Source: Prostheceraeus crozeri (Eukaryota; Platyhelminthes; Polycladida; Euryleptidae). Taken from it: a stretch of 64,000 bases of DNA. Under the pieces are notes generated by a model. That model searched no databases. It had not been told where the DNA came from and worked only from the letters and a program-made list of their open reading frames with translations. Position 1 is the stretch's first letter, and each line of letters opens with the position of its first letter. This document shows positions 1 through 13,000 of this stretch, one piece after another. The stretch spans positions 310,001 through 374,000 of the forward strand of contig CAJQUW010000459.1 in the NCBI GenBank assembly GCA_907163375.1, in the 5' to 3' direction. The translations under genes and the position numbers were made by a program.

Positions 1-343
1 TGATGGATGTCAGGTGCTGGAACGTATGCTTATGATTGCAATCTGTGTGCAATTTCGACCCAGGTTGAATGGTGGGTGAAAACTTGGTGCACTGGTGCAG
101 CATACCGTAGACGAACTGACTGTGAGGAGGTTTGGTAAAGAAGTTTGATCTAATGATTGCAAAACGTACGTCGGAGCATAGAAGTGAATGGCGTAGTGGA
201 TGCATTCATGATTGCTCTATGCGATTATGTTGTTGTTGTTGTTGGTGTGGTATTGTTTGTTAGTGTGAGAGGATGTTTCTGTTGTTGATGTAGTGAAGGC
301 ATGGATTGACTTTGTTGTTACATGTTTATATTTTCATTTCCAG

Positions 344-1037
344 AAGTGACGACTACAACTCCTCCAACGACCACTACAGGTAAGTGTCGATGAATGTATT
401 AGAGTTAGACTAGAAATCAGACAAATAGGATTGATTGATGGTTAATGTCCTATTTTTGGCACACCATGATTGTATGCTCGTATGATTGAATATCTTAAGT
501 TTGATGTATCGTGAGATATGAAGTGAAGTGATTTGCATTTTCTCTCTCTTTTCTCAACAGCCAAATGTGAGGCTATTGAGGGAATGGACAATGAGGTAAT
601 GCCATCTTCGATGCGTAGTTCGACGAAGAACGGTGACCCGCTGGATTTGTTGTGGGACGAGACAGCCGGTACGAATACAACGCTGCCCAGCATAGATGAA
701 GATGATGTCGTAGTCATTGAACTGCCATTCAGTAAGGATGAGTCATATGAAGCAACCGTGAATAAGGTTGAAGTTCTTGTTGCACCAAGCACGCCTGTGT
801 CAGGAAGTCAACGACCGCGCAAGATAAGAGTTGAAATAAAAGCTGTTGATGAGAATGGAAACGTCACGCTTCTTGAGAGATACTTGTCGAACGAGCCTTC
901 CGTTTCATCAGCAACACCAAGAAAGTTTGAACCAGTCTTGCCTTTTGATGGTGTCAAGGTGATCATAACGCTGACAGTCGAGGATGGGCCGAGTGGGAAC
1001 TTAGAAGTGTATGTGTCAATTGTCGGATGCTTTGAGA
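344..1037 (+). CDS. Repeat unit 1: linker exon 344-379, domain exon 561-1037
   Basis: First complete unit in the window. It encodes K14, E16, R97, D109 and N159 in repeat numbering. It alone has the silent codon GGA for Gly20 (GGT in all others). Donor of the linker exon is GTAAGT; donor of the domain exon is GTAAGT. Confidence 0.9.
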
Positions 1038-4000
1038 GTAAGTACTGTGAATTGAAGGGTATGGGTGTGGGCCTAAATTTTGACAAAGTATCCTTGAATG
1101 TTTGAATGTTTAGATGTTTATGGTCATCAGTGCGAGGTTGGGCAACGCTCAGTCTTGTTAAATGTAGCAAACGTATAGAATTTGTATTTAGTTGATGAAT
1201 TTGTTGTTGGGCCTAGATTCCACTGTAAGCAATGTCGTGTGGAGCTAGGATGGAAGTCGTTTAAATTCTAAAATATTCCATTGTAAATGTACAAGAATAT
1301 TCATTCTTTCGGGAAGATGCGACGAGATCCGTTATCAATCTGGAGTCATTTATTATTGTTGGAATGAGTCTATTGTAAGATGTTGTTGTGTGTTCACATG
1401 TAAAAGAAGGGCGGCGTTAGTAGGGAACTTATCAGTTTTGGATATAAAATTGAATTGATACACATGTAGAAAGAGGGGATGATAAAGACATACTAGAATG
1501 TCTATTAGATGTAATTGCAACGGAGTACATTGATGGATCTCTAGTAGTGCGTTGAATATAGTTTGGTGAATTAGTTGAGTTGTATGAGGAATTGAGCATA
1601 GTAGAAAATGCTTGAACGATCATCGTGGAAACTGGCGGAGCGTTCGCATGCATGCTTGATGGATGTCAGGTGCTGGAACGTATGCTTATGATTGCAATCT
1701 GTGTGCAATTTCGACCCAGGTTGAATGGTGGGTGAAAACTTGGTGCACTGGTGCAGCATACCGTAGACGAACTGACTGTGAGGAGGTTTGGTAAAGAAGT
1801 TTGATCTAATGATTGCAAAACGTACGTCGGAGCATAGAAGTGAATGGCGTAGTGGATGCATTCATGATTGCTCTATGCGATTATGTTGTTGTTGTTGTTG
1901 GTGTGGTATTGTTTGTTAGTGTGAGAGGATGTTTCTGTTGTTGATGTAGTGAAGGCATGGATTGACTTTGTTGTTACATGTTTATATTTTCATTTCCAGA
2001 AGTGACGACTACAACTCCTCCAACGACCACTACAGGTAAGTGTCGATGAATGTATTAGAGTTAGACTAGAAATCAGACAAATAGGATTGATTGATGGTTA
2101 ATGTCCTATTTTTGGCACACCATGATTGTATGCTCGTATGATTGAATATCTTAAGTTTGATGTATCGTGAGATATGAAGTGAAGTGATTTGCATATTCTC
2201 TCTCTTTTCTCAACAGCCAAATGTGAGGCTATTGAGGGTATGGACAATGAGGTAATGCCATCTTCGATGCGTAGTTCGACGAAGAACGGTGACCCGCTGG
2301 ATTTGTTGTGGGACGAGACAGCCGGTACGAATACAACGCTGCCCAGCATAGATGAAGATGATGTCGTAGTCATTGAACTGCCATTCAGTAAGGATGAGTC
2401 ATATGAAGCAACCGTGAATAAGGTTGAAGTTCTTGTTGCACCAAGCACGCCTGTGTCAGGAAGTCAAGGACCGCGCAAGATAAGAGTTGAAATAAAAGCT
2501 GTTGATGAGAATGGAAACGTCACGCTTCTTGAGAGATACTTGTCGAACGAGCCTTCCGTTTCATCAGCAACACCAAGAAAGTTTGAACCAGTCTTGCCTT
2601 TTGATGGTGTCAAGGTGATCATAACGCTGACAGTCGAGGATGGGCCGAGTGGGAACTTAGAAGTGTATGTGTCAATTGTCGGATGCTTTGAGAGTAAGTA
2701 CTGTGAATTGAAGGGTATGGGTGTGGGCCTAAATTTTGACAAAGTATCCTTGAATGTTTGAATGTTTAGATGTTTATGGTCATCAGTGCGAGGTTGGGCA
2801 ACGCTCATTCTTGTTAAATGTAGCAAACGTATAGAATTTGTATTTAGTTGATGAATTTGTTGTTGGGCCTAGATTCCACTGTAAGCAATGTCGTGTGGAG
2901 CTAGGATGGAAGTCGTTTAAATTCTAAAATATTCCATTGTAAATGTACAAGAACATTCATTCTTTCGGGAAGATGCGACGAGATCCGTTATCAATCTGAA
3001 GTCATTTTTTATTGTTGGAATGAGTCTATTGTAAGATGTTGTTGTGTGTTCACATGTAAAAGAAGGGCGGCGTTAGTAGGGAACTTATCAGTTTTGGATA
3101 TAAAATTGAATTGATACACATGTAGAAAGAGGGGATGATAAAGACATACTAGAATGTCTATTAGATGTAATTGCAACGGAGTACATTGATGGATCTCTAG
3201 TAGTGCGTTGAATATAGTTTGGTGAATTAGTTGAGTTGTATGAGGAATTGAGCATAGTAGAAAATGCTTGAACGATCATCGTGGAAACTGGCGCAGCGTT
3301 CGCGTCCAGGCTTGATGGATGTCAGGTGCTGGAACGTATGCTTATGATTGCAATCTGTGTGCAATTTCGACCCAGGTTGAATGGTGGGTGAAAACTTTGT
3401 GCACTGGTGCAGCATACCGTAGACGAACTGACTGTGAGGAGGTTTGGTAAAGAAGTTTGATCTAATGATTGCAAAACGTACGTCGGAGCATAGAAGTGAA
3501 TGGCGTAGTGGATGCATTCATGATTGCTCTATGCGATTATGTTGTTGTTGTTGTTGGTGTGGTATTGTTTGTTAGTGTGAGAGGATGTTTCTGTTGTTGA
3601 TGTAGTGAAGGCATGGATTGACTTTGTTGTTACATGTTTATATTTTCATTTCCAGAAGTGACGACTACAACTCCTCCAACGACCACTACAGGTAAGTGTC
3701 GATGAATGTATTAGAGTTAGACTAGAAATCAGACAAATAGGATTGATTGATGGTTAATGTCGTATTTTTGGCACACCATGATTGTATGCTCGTATGATTG
3801 AATATCTTAAGTTTGATGTATCGTGAGATATGAAGTGAAGTGATTTGCATATTCTCTCTCTTTTCTCAACAGCCAAATGTGAGGCTATTGAGGGTATGGA
3901 CAATGAGGTAATGCCATCTTCGATGCGTAGTTCGACGAAGAACGGTGACCCGCTGGATTTGTTGTGGGACGAGACAGCCGGTACGAATACAACGCTGCCC

Positions 4001-7000
4001 AGCATAGATGAAGATGATGTCGTAGTCATTGAACTGCCATTCAGTAAGGATGAGTCATATGAAGCAACCGTGAATAAGGTTGAAGTTCTTGTTGCACCAA
4101 GCACGCCTGTGTCAGGAAGTCAAGGACCGCGCAAGATAAGAGTTGAAATAAAAGCTGTTGATGAGAATGGAAACGTCACGCTTCTTGAGAGATACTTGTC
4201 GAACGAGCCTTCCGTTTCATCAGCAACACCAAGAAAGTTTGAACCAGTCTTGCCTTTTGATGGTGTCAAGGTGATCATAACGCTGACAGTCGAGGATGGG
4301 CCGAGTGGGAACTTAGAAGTGTATGTGTCAATTGTCGGATGCTTTGAGAGTAAGTACTGTGAATTGAAGGGTATGGGTGTGGGCCTAAATTTTGACAAAG
4401 TATCCTTGAATGTTTGAATGTTTAGATGTTTATGGTCATCAGTGCGAGGTTGGGCAACGCTCATTCTTGTTAAATGTAGCAAACGTATAGAATTTGTATT
4501 TAGTTGATGAATTTGTTGTTGGGCCTAGATTCCACTGTAAGCAATGTCGTGTGGAGCTAGGATGGAAGTCGTTTAAATTCTAAAATATTCCATTGTAAAT
4601 GTACAAGAATATTCATTCTTTCGGGAAGATGCGACGAGATCCGTTATCAATCTGGAGTCATTTATTATTGTTGGAATGAGTCTATTGTAAGATGTTGTTG
4701 TGTGTTCACATGTAAAAGAAGGGCGGCGTTAGTAGGGAACTTATCAGTTTTGGATATAAAATTGAATTGATACACATGTAGAAAGAGGGGATGATAAAGA
4801 CATACTAGAATGTCTATTAGATGTAATTGCAACGGAGTACATTGATGGATCTGTAGCAGTGCGTTGAATATAGTTTGGTGAATTAGTTGAGTTGTATGAG
4901 GAATTGAGCATAGTAGAAAATGCTTGAACGATCATCGTGGAAACTGGCGGAGCGTTCGCGTCCAGGCTTGATGGATGTCAGGTGCTGGAACGTATGCTTA
5001 TGATTGCAATCTGTGTGCAATTTCGACCCAGGTTGAATGGTGGGTGAAAACTTGGTGCACTGGTGCAGCATGCCGTAGACGAACTGACTGTGAGGAGGTT
5101 TGGTAAAGAAGTTTGATCTAATGATTGCAAAACGTACGTCGGAGCATAGAAGTGAATGGCGTAGTGGATGCATTCATGATTGCTCTATGCGATTATGTTG
5201 TTGTTGTTGTTGTTGGTGTGGTATTGTTTGTTAGTGTGAGAGGATGTTTCTGTTGTTGATGTAGTGAAGGCATGGATTGACTTTGTTGTTACATGTTTAT
5301 ATTTTCATTTCCAGAAGTGACGACTACAACTCCTCCAACGACCACTACAGGTAAGTGTCGATGAATGTATTAGAGTTAGACTAGAAATCAGACAAATAGG
5401 ATTGATTGATGGTTAATGTCGTATTTTTGGCACACCATGATTGTATGCTCGTATGATTGAATATCTTAAGTTTGATGTATCGTGAGATATGAAGTGAAGT
5501 GATTTGCATATTCTCTCTCTTTTCTCAACAGCCAAATGTGAGGCTATTGAGGGTATGGACAATGAGGTAATGCCATCTTCGATGCGTAGTTCGACGAAGA
5601 ACGGTGACCCGCTGGATTTGTTGTGGGACGAGACAGCCGGTACGAATACAACGCTGCCCAGCATAGATGAAGATGATGTCGTAGTCATTGAACTGCCATT
5701 CAGTAAGGATGAGTCATATGAAGCAACCGTGAATAAGGTTGAAGTTCTTGTTGCACCAAGCACGCCTGTGTCAGGAAGTCAAGGACCGCGCAAGATAAGA
5801 GTTGAAATAAAAGCTGTTGATGAGAATGGAAACGTCACGCTTCTTGAGAGATACTTGTCGAACGAGCCTTCCGTTTCATCAGCAACACCAAGAAAGTTTG
5901 AACCAGTCTTGCCTTTTGATGGTGTCAAGGTGATCATAACGCTGACAGTCGAGGATGGGCCGAGTGGGAACTTAGAAGTGTATGTGTCAATTGTCGGATG
6001 CTTTGAGAGTAAGTACTGTGAATTGAAGGGTATGGGTGTGGGCCTAAATTTTGACAAAGTATCCTTGAATGTTTGAATGTTTAGATGTTTATGGTCATCA
6101 GTGCGAGGTTGGGCAACGCTCATTCTTGTTAAATGTAGCAAACGTATAGAATTTGTATTTAGTTGATGAATTTGTTGTTGGGCCTAGATTCCACTGTAAG
6201 CAATGTCGTGTGGAGCTAGGATGGAAGTCGTTTAAATTCTAAAATATTCCATTGTAAATGTACAAGAATATTCATTCTTTCGGGAAGATGCGACGAGATC
6301 CGTTATCAATCTGGAGTCATTTATTATTGTTGGAATGAGTCTATTGTAAGATGTTGTTGTGTGTTCACATGTAAAAGAAGGGCGGCGTTAGTAGGGAACT
6401 TATCAGTTTTGGATATAAAATTGAATTGATACACATGTAGAAAGAGGGGATGATAAAGACATACTAGAATGTCTATTAGATGTAATTGCAACGGAGTACA
6501 TTGATGGATCTGTAGCAGTGCGTTGAATATAGTTTGGTGAATTAGTTGAGTTGTATGAGGAATTGAGCATAGTAGAAAATGCTTGAACGATCATCGTGGA
6601 AACTGGCGGAGCGTTCGCGTCCAGGCTTGATGGATGTCAGGTGCTGGAACGTATGCTTATGATTGCAATCTGTGTGCAATTTCGACCCAGGTTGAATGGT
6701 GGGTGAAAACTTGGTGCACTGGTGCAGCATACCGTAGACGAACTGACTGTGAGGAGGTTTGGTAAAGAAGTTTGATCTAATGATTGCAAAACGTACGTCG
6801 GAGCATAGAAGTGAATGGCGTAGTGGATGCATTCATGATTGCTCTATGCGATTATGTTGTTGTTGTTGTTGTTGGTGTGGTATTGTTTGTTAGTGTGAGA
6901 GGATGTTTCTGTTGTTGATGTAGTGAAGGCATGGATTGACTTTGTTGTTACATGTTTATATTTTCATTTCCAGAAGTGACGACTACAACTCCTCCAACGA

Positions 7001-10000
7001 CCACTGCAGGTAAGTGTCGATGAATGTATTAGAGTTAGACTAGAAATCAGACAAATAGGATTGATTGATGGTTAATGTCGTATTTTTGGCACACCATGAT
7101 TGTATGCTCGTATGATTGAATATCTTAAGTTTGATGTATCGTGAGATATGAAGTGAAGTGATTTGCATATTCTCTCTCTTTTCTCAACAGCCAAATGTAA
7201 GGCTATTGAGGGTATGGACAATGAGGTAATGCCATCTTCGATGCGTAGTTCGACGAAGAACGGTGACCCGCTGGATTTGTTGTGGGACGAGACAGCCGGT
7301 ACGAATACAACGCTGCCCAGCATAGATGAAGATGATGTCGTAGTCATTGAACTGCCATTCAGTAAGGATGAGTCATATGAAGCAACCGTGAATAAGGTTG
7401 AAGTTCTTGTTGCACCAAGCACGCCTGTGTCAGGAAGTCAAGGACCGCGCAAGATAAGAGTTGAAATAAAAGCTGTTGATGAGAATGGAAACGTCACGCT
7501 TCTTGAGAGATACTTGTCGAACGAGCCTTCCGTTTCATCAGCAACACCAAGAAAGTTTGAACCAGTCTTGCCTTTTGATGGTGTCAAGGTGATCATAACG
7601 CTGACAGTCGAGGATGGGCCGAGTGGGAACTTAGAAGTGTATGTGTCAATTGTCGGATGCTTTGAGAGTAAGTACTGTGAATTGAAGGGTATGGGTGTGG
7701 GCCTAAATTTTGACAAAGTATCCTTGAATGTTTGAATGTTTAGATGTTTATGGTCATCAGTGCGAGGTTGGGCAACGCTCAGTCTTGTTAAATGTAGCAA
7801 ACGTATAGAATTTGTATTTAGTTGATGAATTTGTTGTTGGGCCTAGATTCCACTGTAAGCAATGTCGTGTGGAGCTAGGATGGAAGTCGTTTAAATTCTA
7901 AAATATTCCATTGTAAATGTACAAGAATATTCATTCTTTCGGGAAGATGCGACGAGATCCGTTATCAATCTGGAGTCATTTATTATTGTTGGAATGAGTC
8001 TATTGTAAGATGTTGTTGTGTGTTCACATGTAAAAGAAGGGCGGCGTTAGTAGGGAACTTATCAGTTTTGGATATAAAATTGAATTGATACACATGTAGA
8101 AAGAGGGGATGATAAAGACATACTAGAATGTCTAGTAGATGTAATTGCAACGGAGTACATTGATGGATCTGTAGCAGTGCGTTGAATATAGTTTGGTGGA
8201 TTAGTTGAGTTGTATGAGGAATTGAGCATAGTAGAAAATGCTTGAACGATCATCGTGGAAACTGGCGCAGCGTTCGCGTCCAGGCTTGATGGATGTCAGG
8301 TGCTGGAACGTATGCTTATGATTGCAATCTGTGTGCAATTTCGACCCAGGTTGAATGGTGGGTGAAAACTTGGTGCACTGGTGCAGCATACCGTAGACGA
8401 ACTGACTGTGAGGAGGTTTGGTAAAGAAGTTTGATCTAATGATTGCAAAACGTACGTCGGAGCATAGAAGTGAATGGCGTAGTGGATGCATTCATGATTG
8501 CTCTATGCGATTATGTTGTTGTTGTTGTTGGTGTGGTATTGTTTGTTAGTGTGAGAGGATGTTTCTGTTGTTGATGTAGTGAAGGCATGGATTGACTTTG
8601 TTGTTACATGTTTATATTTTCATTTCCAGAAGTGACGACTACAACTCCTCCAACGACCACTACAGGTAAGTGTCGATGAATGTATTAGAGTTAGACTAGA
8701 AATCAGACAAATAGGATTGATTGATGGTTAATGTCGTATTTTTGGCACACCATGATTGTATGCTCGTATGATTGAATATCTTAAGTTTGATGTATCGTGA
8801 GATATGAAGTGAAGTGATTTGCATATTCTCTCTCTTTTCTCAACAGCCAAATGTGAGGCTATTGAGGGTATGGACAATGAGGTAATGCCATCTTCGATGC
8901 GTAGTTCGACGAAGAACGGTGACCCGCTGGATTTGTTGTGGGACGAGACAGCCGGTACGAATACAACGCTGCCCAGCATAGATGAAGATGATGTCGTAGT
9001 CATTGAACTGCCATTCAGTAAGGATGAGTCATATGAAGCAACCGTGAATAAGGTTGAAGTTCTTGTTGCACCAAGCACGCCTGTGTCAGGAAGTCAACGA
9101 CCGCGCAAGATAAGAGTTGAAATAAAAGCTGTTGAGGAGAATGGAAACGTCACGCTTCTTGAGAGATACTTGTCGAACGAGCCTTCCGTTTCATCAGCAA
9201 CACCAAGAAAGTTTGAACCAGTCTTGCCTTTTGATGGTGTCAAGGTGATCATAACGCTGACAGTCGAGGATGGGCCGAGTGGGAACTTAGAAGTGTATGT
9301 GTCAATTGTCGGATGCTTTGAGAGTAAGTACTGTGAATTGAAGGGTATGGGTGTGGGCCTAAATTTTGACAAAGTATCCTTGAATGTTTGAATGTTTAGA
9401 TGTTTATGGTCATCAGTGCGAGGTTGGGCAACGCTCATTCTTGTTAAATGTAGCAAACGTATAGAATTTGTATTTAGTTGATGAATTTGTTGTTGGGCCT
9501 AGATTCCCCTGTAAGTAATGTCGTGTGGAGCTAGGATGGAAGTCGTTTAAATTCTAAAATATTCCATTGTAAATGTACAAGAATATTCATTCTTTCGGGA
9601 AGATGCGACGAGATCCGTTATCAATCTGGAGTCATTTATTATTGTTGGAATGAGTCTATTGTAAGATGTTGCTGTGTGTTCACATGTAAAAGAAGGGCGG
9701 CGTTAGTAGGGAACTTATCAGTTTTGGATATAAAATTGAATTGATACATATGTAGAAAGAGGGGATGATAAAGACATACTAGAATGTCTAGTAGATGTAA
9801 TTGCAACGGAGTACATTGATGGATCTCTAGTAGTGTGTTGAATATAGTTTGGTGGATTAGTTGAGTTGTATGAGGAATTGAGCATAGTAGAAAATGCTTG
9901 AACGATCATCGTGGAAACTGGCGCAGCGTTCGCGTCCAGGCTTGATGGATGTCAGGTGCTGGAACGTATGCTTATGATTGCAATCTCTGTGCAATTTCGA

Positions 10001-13000
10001 CCAAGGTTGAATGGTGGGTGAAAACTTGGCGCACTGGTGCAGCATGCCGTAGACGAACTGACTGTGAGGAGGTTTGGTAAAGAAGTTTGATCTAATGATT
10101 GCAAAACGTACGTCGGAGCATAGAAGTGAATGGCGTAGTGGATGCATTCATGATTGCTCTATGGGATTATGTTGTTGTTGTTGTTGTTGGTGTGGTATTG
10201 TTTGTTAGTGTGAGAGGATGTTTCTGTTATTGATGTAGTGAAGGCATGGATTGACTTTGTTGTTATATGTTTATATTTTCATTTCCAGAAGTGACGACTA
10301 CAACTCCTCCAACGACCACTACAGGTGAGTGTCGATGAATGTAATAGAGTTAGACTAGAAATCAGACAAATAGGATTGATTGATGGTTAATGCCGTATTT
10401 TTGGCACACCATGATTGTATGCTCGTATGATTGAATATCTTAAGTTTGATGTATCGTGAGATATGAAGTGAAGTGATGTGCATTTTCTCTCTCTTTTCTC
10501 AACAGCCAAATGTGAGGCTATTGAGGGTATGGACAATGAGGTAATGCCATCTTCGATGCGTAGTTCGACGAAGAACGGTGACCCGCTGGATTTGTTGTGG
10601 GACGAGACAGCCGGTACGAATACAACGCTGCCCAGCATAGATGAAGATGATGTCGTAGTCATTGAACTGCCATTCAGTAAGGATGAGTCATATGAAGCAA
10701 CCGTGAATAAGGTTGAAGTTCTTGTTGCACCAAGCACGCCTGTGTCAGGAAGTCAACGACCGCGCAAGATAAGAGTTGAAATAAAAGCTGTTGATGAGAA
10801 TGGAAACGTCACGCTTCTTGAGAGATACTTGTCGAACGAGCCTTCCGTTTCATCAGCAACACCAAGAAAGTTTGAACCAGTCTTGCCTTTTGATGGTGTC
10901 AAGGTGATCATAACGCTGACAGTCGAGGATGGGCCGAGTGGGAACTTAGAAGTGTATGTGTCAATTGTCGGATGCTTTGAGAGTAAGTACTGTGAATTGA
11001 AGGGTATGGGTGTGGGCCTAAATTTTGACAAAGTATCCTTGAATGTTTGAATGTTTAGATGTTTATGGTCATCAGTGCGAGGTTGGGCAACGCTCATTCT
11101 TGTTAAATGTAGCAAACGTATAGAATTTGTATTTAGTTGATGAATTTGTTGTTGGGCCTAGATTCCCCTGTAAGCAATGTCGTGTGGAGCTAGGATGGAA
11201 GTCGTTTAAATTCTAAAATATTCCATTGTAAATGTACAAGAATATTCATTCTTTCGGGAAGATGCGACGAGATCCGTTATCAATCTGGAGTCATTTATTA
11301 TTGTTGGAATGAGTCTATTGTAAGATGTTGTTGTGTGTTCACATGTAAAAGAAGGGCGGCGTTAGTAGGGAACTTATCAGTTTTGGATATAAAATTGAAT
11401 TGATACACATGTAGAAAGAGGGGATGATAAAGACATACTAGAATGTCTAGTAGATGTAATTGCAACGGAGTACATTGATGGATCTGTAGCAGTGCGTTGA
11501 ATATAGTTTGGTGGATTAGTTGAGTTGTATGAGGAATTGAGCATAGTAGAAAATGCTTGAACGATCATCGTGGAAACTGGCGCAGCGTTCGCGTCCAGGC
11601 TTGATGGATGTCAGGTGCTGGAACGTATGCTTATGATTGCAATCTGTGTGCAATTTCGACCCAGGTTGAATGGTGGGTGAAAACTTGGTGCACTGGTGCA
11701 GCATACCGTAGACGAACTGACTGTGAGGAGGTTTGGTAAAGAAGTTTGATCTAATGATTGCAAAACGTACGTCGGAGCATAGAAGTGAATGGCGTAGTGG
11801 ATGCATTCATGATTGCTCTATGCGATTATGTTGTTGTTGTTGTTGGTGTGGTATTGTTTGTTAGTGTGAGAGGATGTTTCTGTTGTTGATGTAGTGAAGG
11901 CATGGATTGACTTTGTTGTTACATGTTTATATTTTCATTTCCAGAAGTGACGACTACAACTCCTCCAACGACCACTACAGGTAAGTGTCGATGAATGTAT
12001 TAGAGTTAGACTAGAAATCAGACAAATAGGATTGATTGATGGTTAATGTCGTATTTTTGGCACACCATGATTGTATGCTCGTATGATTGAATATCTTAAG
12101 TTTGATGTATCGTGAGATATGAAGTGAAGTGATTTGCATATTCTCTCTCTTTTCTCAACAGCCAAATGTGAGGCTATTGAGGGTATGGACAATGAGGTAA
12201 TGCCATCTTCGATGCGTAGTTCGACGAAGAACGGTGACCCGCTGGATTTGTTGTGGGACGAGACAGCCGGTACGAATACAACGCTGCCCAGCATAGATGA
12301 AGATGATGTCGTAGTCATTGAACTGCCATTCAGTAAGGATGAGTCATATGAAGCAACCGTGAATAAGGTTGAAGTTCTTGTTGCACCAAGCACGCCTGTG
12401 TCAGGAAGTCAACGACCGCGCAAGATAAGAGTTGAAATAAAAGCTGTTGAGGAGAATGGAAACGTCACGCTTCTTGAGAGATACTTGTCGAACGAGCCTT
12501 CCGTTTCATCAGCAACACCAAGAAAGTTTGAACCAGTCTTGCCTTTTGATGGTGTCAAGGTGATCATAACGCTGACAGTCGAGGATGGGCCGAGTGGGAA
12601 CTTAGAAGTGTATGTGTCAATTGTCGGATGCTTTGAGAGTAAGTACTGTGAATTGAAGGGTATGGGTGTGGGCCTAAATTTTGACAAAGTATCCTTGAAT
12701 GTTTGAATGTTTAGATGTTTATGGTCATCAGTGCGAGGTTGGGCAACGCTCATTCTTGTTAAATGTAGCAAACGTATAGAATTTGTATTTAGTTGATGAA
12801 TTTGTTGTTGGGCCTAGATTCCCCTGTAAGTAATGTCGTGTGGAGCTAGGATGGAAGTCGTTTAAATTCTAAAATATTCCATTGTAAATGTACAAGAATA
12901 TTCATTCTTTCGGGAAGATGCGACGAGATCCGTTATCAATCTGGAGTCATTTATTATTGTTGGAATGAGTCTATTGTAAGATGTTGCTGTGTGTTCACAT

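Noticed and set aside
442-792. Minus-strand open frame of 116 codons, recurring in every unit (also 808-1170, 1432-1653 and 1571-1861)
   Set aside because: These lie antisense to the domain exon or within the introns and recur only because the units are copies. The plus strand has the consistent splice sites and domain-like protein.
533-1105. Reading the 190-codon plus frame as a stand-alone gene per unit
   Set aside because: Its start is a TTG inside the polypyrimidine tract and its end is past a good GTAAGT donor. The exon 561-1037 between consensus splice sites explains it better.
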